In this document: one piece after another, positions 49,351-57,797 of the stretch | Layout of the letters: each line of letters starts with the position of its first letter | Numbering within the stretch: position 1 is the stretch's first letter | Assembly (NCBI GenBank): GCA_036489395.1 | Contig: DASXFW010000404.1 | Location: forward strand, 13,943 to 77,942 | DNA length: 64,000 nucleotides | Direction of reading: 5' to 3' | Source of the DNA: JASHVB01 sp036489395 | GTDB lineage: Bacteria; Pseudomonadota; Alphaproteobacteria; Acetobacterales; Acetobacteraceae | Program-made: the position numbers and the translations under genes | Notes under the pieces: model-generated | Database searches by the model: none | Told to the model about the DNA's origin: nothing | Seen by the model: the letters and a program-made list of their open reading frames with translations, nothing else

Positions 49351-50112
49351 CTACAGATATTTCGCCGGCCGGATCAGCGCGCGCCACATATGCGCGACCG
49401 GGCTGTTGTCGAACCCAAGCCCTTGCTCCGGTTGGCGGAATTCGCGGCCGATCACGTCGGTGAATTCCTCCAGCTCGACCTGCACATCCGGATCGAACGA
49501 GTAGATGTCGTGCACCGTGATCATGCGGCCCGACATGTACCATTTGTGATTGAGCATCCGCTGGTAGTCTTCCTCCACATACGCGTCCGGCCGGTAATTC
49601 GCGCCGAACGCCTTGATGTAGGACTGCGGATATTCGTAACCGACTGACTCGTCGGGATAGAACCGCAGCACCTGGTGAGCGCGGATGGCCCAGGTGATTT
49701 CCGCATCGACGTACGGCTCGACAAGCTGCGCACCCCAATAGCCGTGGTCGCCGCGGATGAAGCCGATCGTGGAAATGTCGTGCAGCAGGCAGGCGAGCAC
49801 CATCTTATCGCCGAGCCCCGCCTTCACCGCGTGCCGTGCACTTTGCAGCAGATGCATGCAGGGACCGAAGCGGTACTTGAAGAAATCCATCAACGTGGGC
49901 TGCGCCGGCATCGGCGGCAGGCGTGGATCGTCGCCCATCAGCACGCGCGCGTTCGGGTTCTGCTTCATCAGTTCCATGGTGTTCGGCGGCGGGCTGAGGT
50001 CGCCGTCCGCCAACGTATAAAGCCGCGACTTGACGACGATCAGGTCGAGATCGCGGCTCATTTGCTCTTCCAGCGCATCGGCGCGCTGGGACAAGGTTGC
50101 TGTGTCGTTCAT
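49351..50112 (-). CDS. HD-domain protein with PhnZ/TmpB/MIOX-like diiron ligand pattern
   Basis: A 253-residue HD-fold protein. Possible metal ligands are H87 ('CMHLLQSA'), H111-D112 ('ACLLHDIS'), H123 ('GDHGYWGA'), H146 ('IRAHQVL') and D202 ('ITVHD'). The block 'MHLLQSARHAVKAGLGDK' followed by 'ACLLHDI' resembles the HD oxygenases PhnZ and TmpB more than ordinary phosphohydrolases, and the ligand spacing is close to what I recall for PhnZ. The gene is last in a leftward cluster that also encodes a TauD-type dioxygenase, the same pairing seen in phosphonate-oxidising systems. ATG 50112 is preferred (GGGGG upstream); a TTG 12 bp earlier is possible. A hydrolase role remains an alternative. Confidence 0.7.
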   Translation of the reverse strand: MNDTATLSQRADALEEQMSRDLDLIVVKSRLYTLADGDLSPPPNTMELMKQNPNARVLMGDDPRLPPMPAQPTLMDFFKYRFGPCMHLLQSARHAVKAGLGDKMVLACLLHDISTIGFIRGDHGYWGAQLVEPYVDAEITWAIRAHQVLRFYPDESVGYEYPQSYIKAFGANYRPDAYVEEDYQRMLNHKWYMSGRMITVHDIYSFDPDVQVELEEFTDVIGREFRQPEQGLGFDNSPVAHMWRALIRPAKYL

Positions 50113-50127
50113 GGATTCCCCCAAAGT

Positions 50128-50877
50128 TCAGTAATAGGCGCTGCCGCCGTTGACGTGAATGGTCTGGCCGGTGATGAAGCCGCCGTCGTCGCTGACCAAG
50201 AACATGCAAGTGGCGGCGATTTCGTCCACTTTGCCCTGACGTCCCAGTGGAATGCCTTTTGCGTCCGGCACGCGCCCCTGGTACCACTCGGGGTGGGCGC
50301 GCTGCGTGTCGATGATGCCGGGCGACACGACGTTCACGCGAATGTTGTGCGGCGCGAATTCCGAGGCCAGGGCACGCGCGAATCCCACCAAGCCCATCTT
50401 CGCCGCGGAGACATGCGCGCGCCCGCTGCCGCCGGCAAACGCTCCGTCACCTGTGAAGTAAAGGATGCGGCCATAACTGTGCTTCACCATCGATCCGATG
50501 ACGGCGCGGGTAAGATAGAGCGCGCCATCCAGCACCACGCCGCGCACGGCTTCCCAATCTTCGTCCGTCACCTCGGTGAATGGCTTGTGGGGGCGGATGG
50601 CGGCGTTGTTGATCAGGATATCGACGCGGCCAAATTCAGAAAGCGCCCGCGCGGCCATGGCTTCGACCTGGTCCTTGCGCCCCAGGTCCGCCATCGCCGC
50701 GATCGCTTTCACCCCCAGCGCCTGGGCCTCGCGCACCACGGCGTCCGCCTCAGCCTGGTTCGAACGCGCGTTGACGACGACATGCGCGCCCTCGCCCGCC
50801 AGTTTCAGCACCGTCGCGCGGCCGATGTTACGGCCGGAGCCGGTGACCAGCGCGACCTTGCCTTCAAGTTTTCCCAT
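50128..50877 (-). CDS. SDR-fold protein lacking the catalytic Asn, Ser and Tyr
   Basis: A 249-residue FabG-like Rossmann-fold protein. The NAD(P) motif 'TGSGRNIG' and 'NNAA' are intact. Aligned with classical SDRs, the tetrad Asn position is V115 ('VVLDGA'), the Ser position is G143 ('YFTGDGA') and the Tyr position is V156 ('HVSAAK'); only K160 remains. It may be a pseudoenzyme or use unusual chemistry. The frame itself is undamaged, so it is not a pseudogene. It starts at 50877, 4 bp after the amidohydrolase stop, and precedes the HD gene by 15 bp in the same operon. Confidence 0.85.
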   Translation of the reverse strand: MGKLEGKVALVTGSGRNIGRATVLKLAGEGAHVVVNARSNQAEADAVVREAQALGVKAIAAMADLGRKDQVEAMAARALSEFGRVDILINNAAIRPHKPFTEVTDEDWEAVRGVVLDGALYLTRAVIGSMVKHSYGRILYFTGDGAFAGGSGRAHVSAAKMGLVGFARALASEFAPHNIRVNVVSPGIIDTQRAHPEWYQGRVPDAKGIPLGRQGKVDEIAATCMFLVSDDGGFITGQTIHVNGGSAYY

Positions 50878-50881
50878 CGAT

Positions 50882-51949
50882 CTACTCCGGTTTGCCAAGG
50901 CGGTACACGCGGGCCGCGGTGCCGCTGTACAGCGCCGCCTTCTCTGCCGCCGACGCGCCCGACGTGATGCGCTTGAACGCGTTCCATAGTTCGGTATAGC
51001 CGCCGGATTGCTTGTCGGGCGGGAAGTTGCTCTCGAACATGCAGCGGTCCGGGCCGAAGGATTCGATACATGGCTCGATGTACTGGCGCCACGCGGCGGC
51101 GAGTTCCTCGGATGATGGCGGCACGTCGCGTTCGTGGAAGTCGAATCCGAACGAGGTCATCCCGACGCCCCCGAGCTTGACGTTGACGTTCGGGCATTTC
51201 GCCAACTCGGCGATGTCCTTGCGCCAGCCGGCGCGGATTTCGTCGCGGTGGCCGCGATACGGGCCAACACCCAGCACACCGCCGACGTGGTTGAGAATGA
51301 TCGTCGTGTCGGGGAAAGCGCGCGCGAGGTCGATCGCATCGGGAAGCTGCGGGTGGTACTGCCAGGATTCGAAACTCAGTCCCAGCTTTGCAAGCTGGGC
51401 AAAGCCTTCGCGGAACGTCGCGTCGCGCGCCAGATGCGGCGGCACGACACGCGACGCCGCACGGGCAATCTCCGGACTCGCATCGCAGGACACGCCATAG
51501 CGGATGCCGCGGAATCGCGAGGTGATGGCGATCTGCGTTTCCAGCACCTCACGCACGCGGGCACCAAGCGTCAGGTCGGCGTGACCGATGATTGCCTCGG
51601 CGACGCGGCACTTGCCGTAACTGCCGGACGCGCTCATCGCCGCGATGCCGTTGACGAATTCGACTTCGCCGACCGGCGCCATCTCGCGCGGACCGCCCTT
51701 GCGATACATCGCCTGGCATTCGAGGAACACGGTCGAGACGATGTTATGCCCGCCGCCAATATCGTCTAACAGCTCCGGCAGAAAGTAGTGGCGACCGGGT
51801 GGCACGTCCCAGAAATGATGGTGCGGGTCGATGATCGGCAGCTCCGGTTCCAGCGCCGCCTCACGCGGACGTTTCGCCAGCCATGCCGTCAGCTCCGCGT
51901 CGGTCCGATGGTACAGGCCGCGGTATTCACCCTTGGAGTCCCCTGCCAT
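50882..51949 (-). CDS. Amidohydrolase family 2 protein
   Basis: A 355-residue TIM-barrel metal hydrolase. The barrel begins 'LPIIDPHHHFWD', which carries the HxH metal site, and ends with 'CMFESNFPPDK', which carries the usual catalytic Asp/Asn region. The fold is that of 2-pyrone-4,6-dicarboxylate lactonase-like and related enzymes. ATG 51949 lies behind GGGAGGG. It is in a run of tightly spaced genes between the TauD-type dioxygenase (17 bp) and the defective SDR (4 bp). It likely hydrolyses an intermediate of the pathway. Confidence 0.87.
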   Translation of the reverse strand: MAGDSKGEYRGLYHRTDAELTAWLAKRPREAALEPELPIIDPHHHFWDVPPGRHYFLPELLDDIGGGHNIVSTVFLECQAMYRKGGPREMAPVGEVEFVNGIAAMSASGSYGKCRVAEAIIGHADLTLGARVREVLETQIAITSRFRGIRYGVSCDASPEIARAASRVVPPHLARDATFREGFAQLAKLGLSFESWQYHPQLPDAIDLARAFPDTTIILNHVGGVLGVGPYRGHRDEIRAGWRKDIAELAKCPNVNVKLGGVGMTSFGFDFHERDVPPSSEELAAAWRQYIEPCIESFGPDRCMFESNFPPDKQSGGYTELWNAFKRITSGASAAEKAALYSGTAARVYRLGKPE

Positions 51950-51966
51950 TTTTCCCTCCCCTGGTC

Positions 51967-52872
51967 TCAGGCCGCGAGCGCCAATGACTCGCGCACAAAG
52001 TTCGGATCGAAGATTTTCGTCGCCATCACCTGGCAACGCTTCATAAGCCGCTGTTCGTTGGGACCATAATCCGGACGCGCGTAGTGCCAGGTGCCGATAT
52101 GATCCCACAGCAGCAGATCGCCCACCGCCCATTCATGCACGTAGCGATACTTGTCCTGCAGCACGTGATCGAACAGGGAGCGCAGGAGATCGGCGCTTTC
52201 CGCTTCGGACACGCCGTCGATGCGTGCGGTGAACCCCGGATTCACGTAGATGACAGGCCGCCCGGTAATCGGATGCGTCAACAGCACCGGATGCCGCACC
52301 GGCGGACGCTGCCTCCGCTGCTCTTCGGTCAAGGGCGGGCGCTGGCTGGCTTTCTCGCGACGCACGTAGTCCCAATAGAATTCAAGGTCGTGCGTTGCGG
52401 TCAGCCCGTCGAGGCGCTCGATCAGCGCCGCGGGCAAATCCGCAGCCGCAGCCTGAGTGTTGGTGAATTCGGTAGCGCCCAGGGACCGGCCTTCCCGCAT
52501 CGGCACCTTGAACGCGGACAGCACGTTCACGAACCCCTTTGTGGTCGTATAGGTCATGTCGGTGTGCCACGACTGTCCCGCGTCCGGCGCACCGATCAGC
52601 TTGCCGTCAACTCTCACGTTGGACAGGATCGTCACCTCGGGCATGCCAGGTTCGTGGTGCGGGATGCCCTTGATCACCTGGATCTCGCCGAAACGCGCAG
52701 AGAAGCCGCGGAGCTCGGCAGCCTCCAGCGCCTGACCGGGAAAGCGCAACACGCCATGCTCGCCCAACGCGCGCAGGATCACCGCGAAATCGGCGTGCGC
52801 CAGATCGTGGTGCAGATCGACGCCACGCACGGTGGCGCCGAGGATTTTTCCGCTCGGTTCAACGGTCAGCAT
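51967..52872 (-). CDS. TauD/TfdA-family Fe(II)/2-oxoglutarate dioxygenase
   Basis: A 301-residue non-haem iron oxygenase. The facial triad is visible as H103-x-D105 ('SWHTDMTY') and H263 ('GTWHYARPDYG'), and 'EQRLMKR' supplies the arginine (R275 or R279) that would bind the 2-oxoglutarate carboxylate. 'GDLLLWDHIGTWH' is a TauD-type signature. ATG 52872 follows GGGAG. The family hydroxylates taurine, 2,4-D, quaternary amines and phosphonates; the substrate here is unknown. It is in the same operon as an LLM monooxygenase and an HD oxygenase-like gene. Confidence 0.9.
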   Translation of the reverse strand: MLTVEPSGKILGATVRGVDLHHDLAHADFAVILRALGEHGVLRFPGQALEAAELRGFSARFGEIQVIKGIPHHEPGMPEVTILSNVRVDGKLIGAPDAGQSWHTDMTYTTTKGFVNVLSAFKVPMREGRSLGATEFTNTQAAAADLPAALIERLDGLTATHDLEFYWDYVRREKASQRPPLTEEQRRQRPPVRHPVLLTHPITGRPVIYVNPGFTARIDGVSEAESADLLRSLFDHVLQDKYRYVHEWAVGDLLLWDHIGTWHYARPDYGPNEQRLMKRCQVMATKIFDPNFVRESLALAA

Positions 52873-52934
52873 GCTGGACTCCCTCACCGGCAGGGAGCCT
52901 ACGCGCGGGTTATGGGGAGCGACAAGGCAAGGCT

Positions 52935-54269
52935 CTACGACGCCTGCCCTGCCCTTGCGGGCATTTCCGGTGCCGGCACGCGTGGCAAACCGAAATGATC
53001 GCGCAGCGTGGTTCCTTCGTAATCGCGACGGAACAGGCCTCGGCGCTGCAATTCCGGCACGACGAGATCGACAAAGTCGCTGAACCCGCCTGGGAACCAC
53101 GCCGGCAGGATATTGAACCCATCCGCCGCGCCCTCAATAAACCACTGCTCCAGCGTGTCGGCGATCCGAACGGGCGTGCCGCAGAGCACCCAGTGCCCGC
53201 GCGCCGCAGCGGTCAGATTGAACAAGTCCCGCAGCGTCATGTTTTCCCGCCGCGCCATTTCATACAGCACGTTATGGAACGTCCGGCTGCCTTGCGTCAG
53301 CGGCGGCGGCGGCACGGGACCATCGAGCGGATGTCCGGATACGTCATAGCCGATGCGGCTTGTTACCAATGTCAGTGCGTTGCCGGCGTTGATCCAGCTT
53401 TGCAGCTTTGCCAGTTTCTCGCGGGCTTCCGCGTCGCTGGCACCGACGATCGGCATCACGCCCGGCAGCACCGCGATCGCCTCGGGCGGGCGGCCGAACT
53501 TCGCCATGCGCGCCTTCAGGTCCGCGTAAGCCGCTTTCGCGGGCTCCAGTTCCTGCACCACCGAGAACACGACATCCGCGGTGCGCGCAGCCAATTCCAG
53601 CCCGGTTGGAGAACCGCCTGCCTGGATGATGACCGGGTGCCCTTGCGGACAGCGTGCCATGTTGACCGGGCCACGAACTTTGAAGAACCGGCCGTGATGA
53701 TTCAGCGGGCGCACCTTGTCCGGATCGATAAAGCGGCCGGTCGCCTTGTCCGCGACGATCGCGCCGTCATCCCAGCAGTCCCACAGGCCGCGCACGACAT
53801 CGACAAACTCATTGGCCCGGTCGTAGCGGAATTCGTGTTCCAGGTGCTCGTCCAGATTGAAGTTCAACGCGGTCTTCTGATTGGAGCTGGTGACGACATT
53901 CCACGCCGCTCGCCCGCCGCTGATGTGGTCGATCGAGCCGAAGATGCGCGCGACATTGAACGGTTCGGAAAAGCTGGTGGAGACCGTCGCGCCCAGGCCG
54001 ATGTGCTTCGTATAGGCGCTCAGCACGGAAATCAGCGTGGTCGGCTCGAAGCGGCACATGAAGGACGGATGGTCGGTGGGGTCCATCGCCATCGCGTCGG
54101 AAATGAACAGCAGATCGAATTTGCCACGCTCTGCGATGCGGGCAATCTCCTGCATGACAGGCAGTTCCATGTGGCTGGTGAAGGCGCCTTCATAGCGCCA
54201 GCCGGCCATATGATTGCCGGTGCCGAGCACGAACACGCCGAGATGCATCTGGCGGCCGATATCGCCCAT
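52935..54269 (-). CDS. FMN-dependent LLM monooxygenase, NtaA/SnaA/DszA type
   Basis: A 444-residue luciferase-like monooxygenase. 'GGRAAWNVVTSSNQKTALNF' is the family hallmark, together with 'GKFDLLFISDAMA' and 'VIIQAGGSPTGLELAA'. Enzymes of this group use reduced FMN from a separate reductase to attack nitrilotriacetate, EDTA, sulfones or similar compounds. No flavin reductase gene is adjacent, so it would have to be supplied from elsewhere. GGAG precedes the ATG. The gene lies 22 bp downstream of the amino-acid-type ABC ATPase gene. Confidence 0.92.
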   Translation of the reverse strand: MGDIGRQMHLGVFVLGTGNHMAGWRYEGAFTSHMELPVMQEIARIAERGKFDLLFISDAMAMDPTDHPSFMCRFEPTTLISVLSAYTKHIGLGATVSTSFSEPFNVARIFGSIDHISGGRAAWNVVTSSNQKTALNFNLDEHLEHEFRYDRANEFVDVVRGLWDCWDDGAIVADKATGRFIDPDKVRPLNHHGRFFKVRGPVNMARCPQGHPVIIQAGGSPTGLELAARTADVVFSVVQELEPAKAAYADLKARMAKFGRPPEAIAVLPGVMPIVGASDAEAREKLAKLQSWINAGNALTLVTSRIGYDVSGHPLDGPVPPPPLTQGSRTFHNVLYEMARRENMTLRDLFNLTAAARGHWVLCGTPVRIADTLEQWFIEGAADGFNILPAWFPGGFSDFVDLVVPELQRRGLFRRDYEGTTLRDHFGLPRVPAPEMPARAGQAS

Positions 54270-54291
54270 GATGAGCCCGTCTCCTGCGGTG

Positions 54292-55068
54292 TCAGGTCAC
54301 CTGCCCAAGGAACTCACGGGTTCGCGGGTCCTTCGGATTGGTGAAGAAGTCCTCGGGCGGCCCGTACTCCACGATCACGCCGCGGTCGGTGAAGTAGATA
54401 CGGTCGGCGACGTCGCGTGCGAAGCGCATCTCGTGCGTGACCAGGATGCAGGTCATGCCCTCGTCGGCGAGTTGCTTGATGGTAACAAGGACTTCCTTCA
54501 CCGTCTCAGGGTCCAGCGCGGCCGTCACTTCATCGAACAGCATGACGTCGGGGTTCATGGCCAACGAACGGGCGATGGCGACGCGCTGCTGCTGACCGCC
54601 GGACATTTCGCCGGGATACGCATGTTCTCGGCCTTGCAGGCGCACCTTGGCCATCAGCGCCATGGCGCGTTCCTCGACCTCCTTGCGCGGCTGATGCAGC
54701 ACCTGGATCGGCGCCATCATGACGTTCTGCAAGGCGGTGCGGTGCGGGAACAGATTGTACTGCTGGAACACCATGCCGATGTGGCGGCGCAGCGCGAGCT
54801 TGTCGAGTTTGGCATCGCCGACCTCGATTCCGCGCACCAGGATGGAGCCGCGGTTGAACGGCGTCAGTGCATTGATGCAGCGGATCAGCGTCGATTTGCC
54901 GGAGCCGGACGGGCCGATGATGCAGATGACCTCGCCCTTCATCACGTCGAGCGAGACGCCCTTCAACACTTCGATCGGGCCGAAGGATTTGTGCACCTCG
55001 TCGATCCGTACGATCGGCTGTGCGTTGGTCCAGGCGTGTTCTGGGGCGAGCGTCGCGATGTTGGCCAC
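54292..55068 (-). CDS. Polar-amino-acid-type ABC transporter ATPase (GlnQ-like)
   Basis: A 258-residue ABC ATPase with Walker A 'GPSGSGKS', Q-loop 'VFQQYNLFPH', signature 'MSGGQQQR', Walker B 'VMLFDEVTAALDP' and switch His in 'LVTHEMRFA'. The sequence is closest to GlnQ/HisP. The start is a GTG at 55068 almost touching the stop of the permease gene (TAGAGGTG), consistent with translational coupling. It energises the two permeases encoded upstream in the operon. Confidence 0.93.
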   Translation of the reverse strand: MANIATLAPEHAWTNAQPIVRIDEVHKSFGPIEVLKGVSLDVMKGEVICIIGPSGSGKSTLIRCINALTPFNRGSILVRGIEVGDAKLDKLALRRHIGMVFQQYNLFPHRTALQNVMMAPIQVLHQPRKEVEERAMALMAKVRLQGREHAYPGEMSGGQQQRVAIARSLAMNPDVMLFDEVTAALDPETVKEVLVTIKQLADEGMTCILVTHEMRFARDVADRIYFTDRGVIVEYGPPEDFFTNPKDPRTREFLGQVT

Positions 55069-55070
55069 CT

Positions 55071-55880
55071 CTAGATCTTGACCGCGTAACGCCGCTCAAG
55101 CCGCTGCGTCAGGCGGGCGATGGGATAAGAATACAAAAAGAACCACAGCAGAATCCAGCCGTAAAGCGGCGCCAGCAGGTCGGTGCGGCCGCCTTCCGCG
55201 GCCTCCACCTGGCCGGCCAGGGTCATTACCTCGTTCACGCCGACGATCGACGCGAGCACGGTTGACATGGTCAGGATGGCATACAGGTTCATCCACGGCG
55301 GCAGCATGCGCTTGATGCACTGCGGCAGGATGATCGACCAAAGCTGCTGCTGGCGACTGAAGGCGAGCGATTCCGCTGCTTCCCATTGGCCGGTGGGGAT
55401 CGACAGCACGGCGCCGCGCACGATCTCCGCGACGTTGGCCATCACCGGCAGGGAGAGGCCCAGCACGGCTTTGATCCAGTCCGGCAGGGGAATGACGAGG
55501 CCGCCGATGCTGATCTGGAACGGCAGCATGTACATCACAAAGAACAGCAGAACCAGCCAGGGTGCGTTGCGGAAGAATTGGGTGAGGACCCAACTGGGCT
55601 GGCGGACCGGTGGCGCGACGGAGATCAGGCCGATGCCGAGGAACCAGCCCAGCACTGTGCCGATCGCCATCGCGAAGAAGCTGATCGCGATGTTGAACAC
55701 GAAGCCGCGCAGCAGCAGCGGGGTCCACTTTGCAAGCACCGCGAACACGCTCGGCCGTCCGACGGCCATGCCCTGGGCGTTGGCAACGCACGCGAAGAAA
55801 ACGATGACGGCGGCGAGTGCGAAGCCGTGCCAGGCGCGTAGCTGCAGCGTGGGCAAGGTGGCGCTGTAGGTCGCGGGCAT
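55071..55880 (-). CDS. Polar-amino-acid-type ABC permease (second)
   Basis: A 269-residue membrane permease with five or more TM segments. The HisMQ-like motif is 'GQWEAAESLAFSRQQQLWSI', and 'FRNAPWLVLLFFVMYMLPFQ' is the usual RNTP-type helix. ATG 55880 is chosen because the longer frame upstream (to 56030) translates a family II palindrome ('CHCEERSDEAS'), typical of spurious N-terminal extensions. It has no strong ribosome site. It pairs with the other permease and the GlnQ-like ATPase. Confidence 0.87.
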   Translation of the reverse strand: MPATYSATLPTLQLRAWHGFALAAVIVFFACVANAQGMAVGRPSVFAVLAKWTPLLLRGFVFNIAISFFAMAIGTVLGWFLGIGLISVAPPVRQPSWVLTQFFRNAPWLVLLFFVMYMLPFQISIGGLVIPLPDWIKAVLGLSLPVMANVAEIVRGAVLSIPTGQWEAAESLAFSRQQQLWSIILPQCIKRMLPPWMNLYAILTMSTVLASIVGVNEVMTLAGQVEAAEGGRTDLLAPLYGWILLWFFLYSYPIARLTQRLERRYAVKI

Positions 55881-55937
55881 GCGGAAGGTCTGCCGGTCGT
55901 GGCGTGGTTCGTGGGGCCGGCGGCCAGGCCCGAACGA

Positions 55938-55970
55938 GCTTGCTTCGTCGCTGCGCTCCTCGCAATGACA
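55938..55970. repeat. Family II palindrome, half copy 4
   Basis: One arm ('GCTTGCTTCGTCGCTGCGCT' followed by 'CGCAATGACA') without the matching second arm. It lies between the two permease genes. Reading it as protein in the minus frame gives the 'CEERSDEA' peptide seen in mis-annotated starts. Confidence 0.7.
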
Positions 55971-55995
55971 GTGAAGGGGGGGGACGGGGGTCATG

Positions 55996-56745
55996 TCAGC
56001 GCGGACTGTAGCCGGGCAGGCGCATCGCATGCTCTACGCGATGCATGACCCACACCAGCAGACCAACCAGACCGATGTAGATGACCAGCAGGACCACCAT
56101 CATTTCCGGCACGTTGGTGTCGTCGGACCAGATCTGCGCCGACACGTACAGCAACTCCGGCACCGCGACCGCATAGGCCAGCGTGGTGGTCTTGATCAGG
56201 TTGACCAGGTTGTTGTTCAGCGCCGGCAGGCAGACGCGGAACGCCAGAGGCAGGATGATATAGGCGTAGGCTTTCAGCCGCGTGTAGCCCAGCGCCTCGG
56301 CGGCTTCGACGGTGGAGTGCGGTACTGCTTCGATGCCGGAACGGAAGATCTCCACGTTGAATGCGCCGGCGAAGAAGCTGAGTGAGATGCAAACCCACAC
56401 AAAGCCGCTGATCAGTGGGGCGGTGGTGCCGAAGCTGGTGCGCGCGAGCGGCAGCAGCGCGCTCAGGCCGAAATAGAAGAAGTAAAGCTGCACGAGCGGC
56501 GGGGTGTTGCGGAACACCTGGATGTAGCCTTGGACCACTCGCCGGGTCCACACCAGCTTCGAGCCTTGCAGCCACGCGCCGACGATGCCGATGACGATCG
56601 ACGCCAGGATGGTGATAACGGACAGCTCGATGGTGACCAACAGTCCGTCGAAGAACCGTGCGGCGTCGAACGGGTCGTAGAAGATCGGGAGATTGATTCC
56701 GGTCGTCTCGTAGAGACGCCGGAACCAATGTGCGATCAACTCCAC
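55996..56745 (-). CDS. Polar-amino-acid-type ABC permease (first)
   Basis: A 249-residue HisM/GlnP-type permease. It shows 'GLLVTIELSVITILASIVIG', 'VFRNTPPLVQLYFFYFGL' and the EAA loop 'STVEAAEALGYTRLKAYAYI'. The start is a GTG at 56745, 3 bp after the stop of the binding-protein gene, so the two are coupled. With the second permease it would form the channel of the importer. Confidence 0.92.
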   Translation of the reverse strand: MELIAHWFRRLYETTGINLPIFYDPFDAARFFDGLLVTIELSVITILASIVIGIVGAWLQGSKLVWTRRVVQGYIQVFRNTPPLVQLYFFYFGLSALLPLARTSFGTTAPLISGFVWVCISLSFFAGAFNVEIFRSGIEAVPHSTVEAAEALGYTRLKAYAYIILPLAFRVCLPALNNNLVNLIKTTTLAYAVAVPELLYVSAQIWSDDTNVPEMMVVLLVIYIGLVGLLVWVMHRVEHAMRLPGYSPR

Positions 56746-56748
56746 CGG

Positions 56749-57576
56749 CTATTGGCCGGAGTACTTCTTGTGCATGTCCTCGGCAAACTGCGCATGCTTG
56801 ATGTGGTACTTGGTCTCCAGGTCCAGGATCGTGCCGTCCTTCGACCACTTCTCCACCATCTTGGTCATATAGGCGGCCCATTCCGGCTGGTTGAGCTGAA
56901 CCGCCAGGCCCCAGGGCAGCGAATCCTGGGAATCGAGCGGCATGTCGTAGGTGCTCCATTCCGGCTGCAGCAGATCGGCCTCGATGGACGTATCGTCGTA
57001 CAGCAGGCCGACGCAGCGGCCCTGCTTCAACGCGGTCAGCGCCTCAGCCGTGCCGGCGAAGGCGACGACCTGCAGGCCGAATTTCTCCGACGATGTCTTG
57101 TTGTAATAGGCGCCCTGGATGCCGCACACCGGCTTGCCCTTGAGCTCATCCCACGACTTCAGGTTCATCGACCTGGGAACCATGATGTTATAGCCCGACG
57201 CGTAGTAATCGGGATGGATGATATCGACGACCTTCTCGCGTTCCGGCGTATCGGTCATCGTCGCGATCATCAGGTCGATCTTGCCTTGCTCCAGGAACTG
57301 CATGCGGTTGGCGGCGACGACCGGCACCAGCTCCAGCTTCACGCCGAGGCTTTTTGCCACGTCGGCGGCGAGCGCGGGTTCGATCCCCTGGATCTCGCCG
57401 GAGGGCGCGCGGAAGCCGAACGGGGGATAGTCGGCCTTCACGCCGACGATCAGCGTGCCGCGCTGCTTGATGGTGGCAAGGTCGTCGGCTTTCGCCTGCA
57501 CTGCGCCAAGCGCCAGCAGGCAGGCAAGCATGCAAGCGCCTGCCAGCAGACGCGAAAATTGGCTCCAGGATGTCAT
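56749..57576 (-). CDS. Periplasmic amino-acid-type substrate-binding protein (SBP family 3)
   Basis: A 275-residue exported receptor. A signal peptide ('LAGACMLACLLALGAVQAKA') is followed by the family 3 signature 'RGTLIVGVKADYPPFGFRAP' and the ligand-loop block 'MIATMTDTPEREKVVDII'. GGGGGA lies just before the ATG. It is the first gene of the leftward operon that continues with permeases, ATPase, LLM monooxygenase, TauD dioxygenase, amidohydrolase, SDR-fold and HD proteins, so its ligand is probably the compound those enzymes degrade. Confidence 0.93.
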   Translation of the reverse strand: MTSWSQFSRLLAGACMLACLLALGAVQAKADDLATIKQRGTLIVGVKADYPPFGFRAPSGEIQGIEPALAADVAKSLGVKLELVPVVAANRMQFLEQGKIDLMIATMTDTPEREKVVDIIHPDYYASGYNIMVPRSMNLKSWDELKGKPVCGIQGAYYNKTSSEKFGLQVVAFAGTAEALTALKQGRCVGLLYDDTSIEADLLQPEWSTYDMPLDSQDSLPWGLAVQLNQPEWAAYMTKMVEKWSKDGTILDLETKYHIKHAQFAEDMHKKYSGQ

Positions 57577-57700
57577 TCTGTCCCCCTGACCTGTTTGGAC
57601 CGCAGCCGGTTCGGTCGGCCGATACTCGCCATGTTTGGCCGATGAAGTCCAGGCCTGATTGCTCGGAATATCGGCAAATGCCGCGTCAACCCGCTGCCCC

Positions 57701-57786
57701 TGTCATTGCGACCGCAGCGAAGCAATCTCCCGCGAGGTATCGCTGCTCGGCCCGCGGGGGATTGCTTCGCTGCGCTCGCAATGACA
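57701..57786. repeat. Family II palindrome, copy 5
   Basis: 'TGTCATTGCGACCGCAGCGA' (57701-57720) pairs with 'TCGCTGCGCTCGCAATGACA' ending at 57786; inner blocks 'CAATCTCCCGCG' and 'CGCGGGGGATTG' also pair. It ends 12 bp before the soxB ATG, in the 221-bp gap between the divergent ABC operon and soxB, so it must lie within or near the sox leader. Confidence 0.9.
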
Positions 57787-57797
57787 AAGCAGGAATC

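Noticed and set aside
55881..56030. N-terminal extension of the second permease
   Set aside because: Translates a family II palindrome ('CEERSDEAS'), a common mis-annotation; the conserved protein starts at 55880.
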